Source of the DNA: Litorivicinus sp965656605
GTDB taxonomy: Bacteria > Pseudomonadota > Gammaproteobacteria > Pseudomonadales > Litorivicinaceae
Direction of reading: 5' to 3'
Assembly: GCA_965656605.1 (NCBI GenBank)
Contig: CBFHLC010000002.1
Location: forward strand, 1 to 64,000
Length of the DNA stretch: 64,000 bases
Each line of letters starts with the position of its first letter. Position 1 is the stretch's first letter. This document shows, piece after piece, positions 60,754 to 64,000 of this stretch. The notes beneath the pieces were generated by a model, which worked only from the letters and a program-made list of their open reading frames with translations, made no database searches and had not been told where the DNA came from. Position numbers and translations under genes: made by a program.

Positions 60754-63314
60754 GCCTGTTCATCGGTGGCCGATGTTAGATTCGTGACCCTAATGCCAGG
60801 TACCGTAATAATAGCCTGGGTCCCATGTCCCAAAGCCGACTGCAACTTTAGCTCGCAATCATTGGCCTCTAATAGTTGCTTAACAATACTGAGTCCCAAT
60901 CCAGAGCCCGGTCGCTCTGTGAAACGTATGAAGGGTTCAGTAGCGGATTGGATTTGCTCCTCGCTCATTCCCATGCCCTGATCTCTGATCACGATCTGAA
61001 TTCCACTCGTACCGGGTTCAAGCTGAACAACAATATTTTGGCCGGGTTCCGAATATTTGATGCTGTTGTGAACCAGGTTAGTGATTACCTGTCCCATAGC
61101 CATGGGCGAAAGTCTTACCCGCGGGCGTAAGTTGTTGCAGCTAAACTCAACAGAGATGCTTCGTTCAGCGCTCATTAATGTTAAGTCGGCGATAACATTT
61201 TCGATTAAAGCGACCAGATCTGAAGTCTCAGTGTCTTTAGCGACCTCAGCTCTCAGGCGAGCATTTTCGAGTCCGGTGTTTTCTAGTACATGTTTTAGCG
61301 CATGAGCGTTTCGCACGACTCGATTGATGAAATCTTGGCGTTCTGCGTCGCTAAGGGTCTGGTCATTTAAAAATGAAGCAAAGCCTATGATGCTGTTGAG
61401 CGGTGTCTTCAATTCGTGCATCAGTTTTGAGAAAAGCTCGGTTTGAATCTGAGCCATTTTTTGCGAACGTTGATAAGCCGCGCCTAGCGCCAACTCAACT
61501 CGTTTGGCCTGTGTTATGTCGGTCATGAAGTAAATCAAGACCCGCAGACTTTCTCCGGTTGCTTCGTTCTTGAAATCCAGTTGCTGGTAAACCTCAACCT
61601 CAAGATCCTTGTGACCCTGGTCATGAGTCCATACCGACGCCTGCTGAGTTTTACCTATTTCCATTTTCTGGAAAGGTACGCTGGTAGCCGATGCAAAGGT
61701 GTCCAGCTCCATGTTCTCGGCTTCTTGAATTGGGATGTTGAAAGCATCCGATGCGGCTTCGTTAATACCCAATACTATCTGTGGCCCCTCACTTTCTGTC
61801 TGGATGGCAATGGCAATGCCTTGACGTAGCTGATCGAATTGTTCGTTGAGCTTCTGCATGAGCTTGCCGCGACTAAACGCAATTTGCCGGATTGAGTAAC
61901 CCAGTAATACGCTGAAGCCGGCTTTACTGTTGCAACCAAACCTTTGCATGGTGGTTTCGATAATTTTGACCAAATTAGTGCGGGTACTAGCCTCCCACGG
62001 AAGACATGATCCCTCGACAGTTTCTACCCAGCGTTCAAAGCTTGCGCGGGGGGTATAGCGTACTGAACTATCGTTTTGATGATGTTGGCGTGGATCCCCG
62101 CCCCAGGCAACGGTTTGGGATACTTGCCGGCGAAATACGATAATGGCGCAGTGCGGTATATCCGACAGTCTGTAGTATGCATAGCCCCCAATGGAGGAGT
62201 TCTGCTTGGCAAGGCAGCTACTAGCAATCGAATCGCAAAAAATCATTTTGTTGTCCGAGACTGCTAAGTCGGCCAGTAGCTGCTGGGTCAGGTGTCGCGA
62301 TGGTGTTACACCGATCTGGGACAGTCCGTCACTCACCTGTAAGGCAACCCCGACGCCTCCCAGCATTCGGTGTAATGAGAAGTTAGAGAGTAACAACGAG
62401 TAGGCGAGATCAAATTCGCGTGTTAGCTCTTGTTCAAACCGTGACAACAGGTTCGATTGGCGTTTCACCTGCGCATGTTCGCTTAGCATGAAAACGTCGC
62501 GCATCGCTGCATTAATGGAGTGATACAGATTGCGGATGCAGTTATGCCCGTACAAGGACGGTGCCTTAGATTGATCGCTATGTAAGGAAACGAGTCCCCA
62601 TAGCTTGCCGTCTTTTTGAATGGCAATTGAGGCGGTCGCAACACTTCCCATGTTGCGCAAATAGCTTAAATGATAGGGCGATACCCCACGGCTGATCAGC
62701 TGCGTTAAATCATGATCACCCTCTGCGTGTAGTTCATTTGACGGCGGATCAGCGCTGAATATTGAACGAGCAAAGATTTCGCTATACAGCGCGCGGGCTT
62801 GCTGAGGTATGTCCGTGGCCGGGTAGTGCAGCCCGATGAATGGATCGACACCGGTGTCGATGGATTCCGCAATGACCTCTCCGCTTCCGTCATTGTGCAG
62901 TTGATAGACCATGACTCGGGAAAACGGCAGTGCACTACGAAGCCGGTCGCACAGGTTTTGGCAGTAGTGCATGTGATTATTAATGATCACGGGTAAATCG
63001 AACTCTGGTACCGACTTCTCATTTTCAAGAGGTCTAAATTCGATCAAGGTGTGGTCGCCCGTCCGATGGTGGAATCCTACCCAGTCGGTGAGTTCAAAAA
63101 ACGTAGGGGTGGGGACACTTTTCGAGGTTAAGTGGCTCAGAGCCTCGACTAACTCCTCGACGGTCTTGCCGAATAGCTCGCTTGACTGGCCAATGCATTG
63201 ATTTTCACGATCCAACAATAGGCAGCCAACACCGTCCTGCAGGCTTGAAACGCGTCTTAGCTCCTCGCTTTCACATTCATCAAAATGGCTGTGTAGACTT
63301 AGTTTCGACTGCAT
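60732..63314 (-). CDS. bphP: Bacteriophytochrome histidine kinase
   Basis: 860 residues in the order PAS-GAF-PHY-PAS-HisKA-HATPase. Cys14 lies 12 residues before a Gln (SSLQ), the same spacing as the biliverdin-binding Cys in other bacteriophytochromes, although the usual PHG after that Gln is missing. The GAF domain keeps PATDIPQQAR (DIP motif) and SPYHLSYLRNMG. The PHY tongue has VAWGGDPRQ and PRASFERWVE. The kinase has phospho-His in LMHELKTPLNSIIGF, N box NLVHNSIKYS and G box GSGLGLSIV. It should sense red/far-red light and signal to the receiver protein encoded just upstream, which overlaps it by 16 bases. Confidence 0.93.
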   Translation of the reverse strand: MQSKLSLHSHFDECESEELRRVSSLQDGVGCLLLDRENQCIGQSSELFGKTVEELVEALSHLTSKSVPTPTFFELTDWVGFHHRTGDHTLIEFRPLENEKSVPEFDLPVIINNHMHYCQNLCDRLRSALPFSRVMVYQLHNDGSGEVIAESIDTGVDPFIGLHYPATDIPQQARALYSEIFARSIFSADPPSNELHAEGDHDLTQLISRGVSPYHLSYLRNMGSVATASIAIQKDGKLWGLVSLHSDQSKAPSLYGHNCIRNLYHSINAAMRDVFMLSEHAQVKRQSNLLSRFEQELTREFDLAYSLLLSNFSLHRMLGGVGVALQVSDGLSQIGVTPSRHLTQQLLADLAVSDNKMIFCDSIASSCLAKQNSSIGGYAYYRLSDIPHCAIIVFRRQVSQTVAWGGDPRQHHQNDSSVRYTPRASFERWVETVEGSCLPWEASTRTNLVKIIETTMQRFGCNSKAGFSVLLGYSIRQIAFSRGKLMQKLNEQFDQLRQGIAIAIQTESEGPQIVLGINEAASDAFNIPIQEAENMELDTFASATSVPFQKMEIGKTQQASVWTHDQGHKDLEVEVYQQLDFKNEATGESLRVLIYFMTDITQAKRVELALGAAYQRSQKMAQIQTELFSKLMHELKTPLNSIIGFASFLNDQTLSDAERQDFINRVVRNAHALKHVLENTGLENARLRAEVAKDTETSDLVALIENVIADLTLMSAERSISVEFSCNNLRPRVRLSPMAMGQVITNLVHNSIKYSEPGQNIVVQLEPGTSGIQIVIRDQGMGMSEEQIQSATEPFIRFTERPGSGLGLSIVKQLLEANDCELKLQSALGHGTQAIITVPGIRVTNLTSATDEQAKEKLEG

Positions 63315-63694
63315 TTATCGGTCCCCTCAATAGATAGGTTTGACAATTTTCTGTTCACAAACGTGGGATTGATCGGCTTACGAATAAATTCATGCGGGTA
63401 GCTGATTTGGTCAGCTAGCACTTTCGCTTGCACTGAATCGAGTGCGCTGCACACCCACAAAGTGGAGGGGCGGAGTAAATGGTTTTCGATCTCCCTCCAT
63501 GCATCTACGCAGGTGCCATCGATTAGCATGCAGTCCATCACAACAAGGTCTAAATCGAGGGGCTGCTTCTGGATCTCGCGGCAATCGCGCCAGCCCCGCG
63601 CTTCAAATATCTCGCACTCTGGGTGACTTCGCTTGATCAAAAAACTCATCAAAGCGGCGCTGTCTTGGTCGTCTTCAATCACTAGTGCTTTCAT
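63299..63694 (-). CDS. Single-domain response regulator of the phytochrome operon
   Basis: 131 residues, a lone receiver: acidic pair in LVIEDDQDS, phosphoacceptor Asp in LVVMDCMLIDG, and Lys in FIRKPINP. There is no DNA-binding or enzyme domain, so it acts by protein contact or passes phosphate on. It sits between the heme oxygenase (4-base overlap) and the kinase (16-base overlap), as in other bacteriophytochrome operons. Confidence 0.92.
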   Translation of the reverse strand: MKALVIEDDQDSAALMSFLIKRSHPECEIFEARGWRDCREIQKQPLDLDLVVMDCMLIDGTCVDAWREIENHLLRPSTLWVCSALDSVQAKVLADQISYPHEFIRKPINPTFVNRKLSNLSIEGTDKCSRN

Positions 63695-64000
63695 GTGGTT
63701 ACCTGGTGTTGTTCAGCCTGATAGAGCCAATACTCGAAAACGTATCTGGCTGAATCGAGGCAATCTGAGGCTGGGCGATCTATCAAATCAGGAAAGCCTC
63801 CGACGTCGGCACAAGCCTTGAAAAAGTTCAGAGTAAGGGCGGGTTCGTTGGCCTGGTGAGTTTGTAGATGACGGGCCAACATTCGGCCGCCTTTGGTTGA
63901 GCCCCACATAACGTATTGCCAGGCCAGCTCATCGGTTCGGTCGTTGAAGGTTGGAAGCGTGATTTCTCGCGTTGAAACTAGACACTCGCGCTCGAGTACA
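63691..64000 (-). CDS. bphO: Biliverdin-producing heme oxygenase (BphO-like), partial
   Basis: The frame is open from the right edge to TGA at 63691, giving the last 103 residues or so. The segment AWQYVMWGSTKGGRMLARHL matches the heme-oxygenase stretch (..YVLEGS.LGG..LA..L), with Trp in place of Glu before Gly-Ser. The end includes FEYWLYQAEQ. Heme oxygenase makes biliverdin, the chromophore of the phytochrome encoded in the same operon, which strengthens the call. The true start lies outside the window. Confidence 0.75.
   Translation of the reverse strand, partial: VLERECLVSTREITLPTFNDRTDELAWQYVMWGSTKGGRMLARHLQTHQANEPALTLNFFKACADVGGFPDLIDRPASDCLDSARYVFEYWLYQAEQHQVTT

Overview
The window looks like chromosomal DNA of a Gammaproteobacterium related to the Pseudomonadales/Oceanospirillales. 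The right-hand backbone (asmA, mutY, yggX, hisB-hisH-hisA-hisF, SapC-type gene, yibQ, ctpA, envC, gpmI, rhodanese, grxC, secB) has the gene content and neighbourhoods I know from Pseudomonas. Coding density is high: no stretch over 300 bases lacks a gene, and many neighbouring genes overlap by 4 bases (ATGA or GTGA). This placement is inferred from remembered gene order; no search was run.

Layout. 1-5.5 kb: the end of an extended-SDR gene, then a complete branched-chain amino-acid-type ABC importer (binding protein, two ATPases, two permeases) with an intrinsic terminator after the binding-protein gene. 5.5-7 kb: a truncated HigA-like remnant and a galactokinase homologue lacking both catalytic residues. 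7.1-12.5 kb (minus strand): module A, a TPR/beta-barrel outer-membrane protein plus a FecR-domain protein, next to a 7TM-DISM histidine kinase and an OmpR-type regulator. 12.6-21.5 kb: an MSHA-like type IV pilus locus (two pilins, retraction ATPase, secretin, two platform proteins, assembly ATPase, PilC/GspF protein). 21.7-25 kb: two secreted proteins, one of 26-residue BspA-type repeats and one with a DTS tract, which share the same C-terminal two-cysteine motif. 25-27.9 kb: module B, a second TPR-barrel/FecR pair in the opposite gene order. 27.9-29.4 kb: three minor-pilin-like genes, two of them overlapping head to head.

29.4-36.7 kb is a signalling island: a STAS protein, a serine-kinase-type ATPase, a CHASE2 class III nucleotide cyclase, a small outer-membrane barrel, a GAF-PP2C phosphatase, and a second histidine kinase/LuxR-type regulator pair. 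The STAS, ATPase and phosphatase together make a complete partner-switching set. 36.8-43.5 kb: a degenerate glycosyltransferase-like protein, a winged-helix protein behind a possible attenuator, a TetR regulator divergent from an RND efflux pair with two matching operator-like palindromes, a small membrane protein, and tRNA-Phe. 43.7-47.4 kb: a YdiJ-type FAD/Fe-S dehydrogenase divergent from a LysR regulator. 47.4-60.7 kb: the conserved backbone. 60.7-64 kb: a bacteriophytochrome operon (heme oxygenase, single-domain response regulator, bacteriophytochrome kinase) running off the right edge.

The most interesting stretch is 7-36 kb. There a pilus locus is bracketed by two paralogous TPR-barrel/FecR modules, lies beside two secreted proteins with a common C-terminal signature, and is followed by a partner-switch/cyclase island. 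My working hypothesis is a regulated surface-adhesion and display system. The parts are individually recognisable; the assembly is inference.
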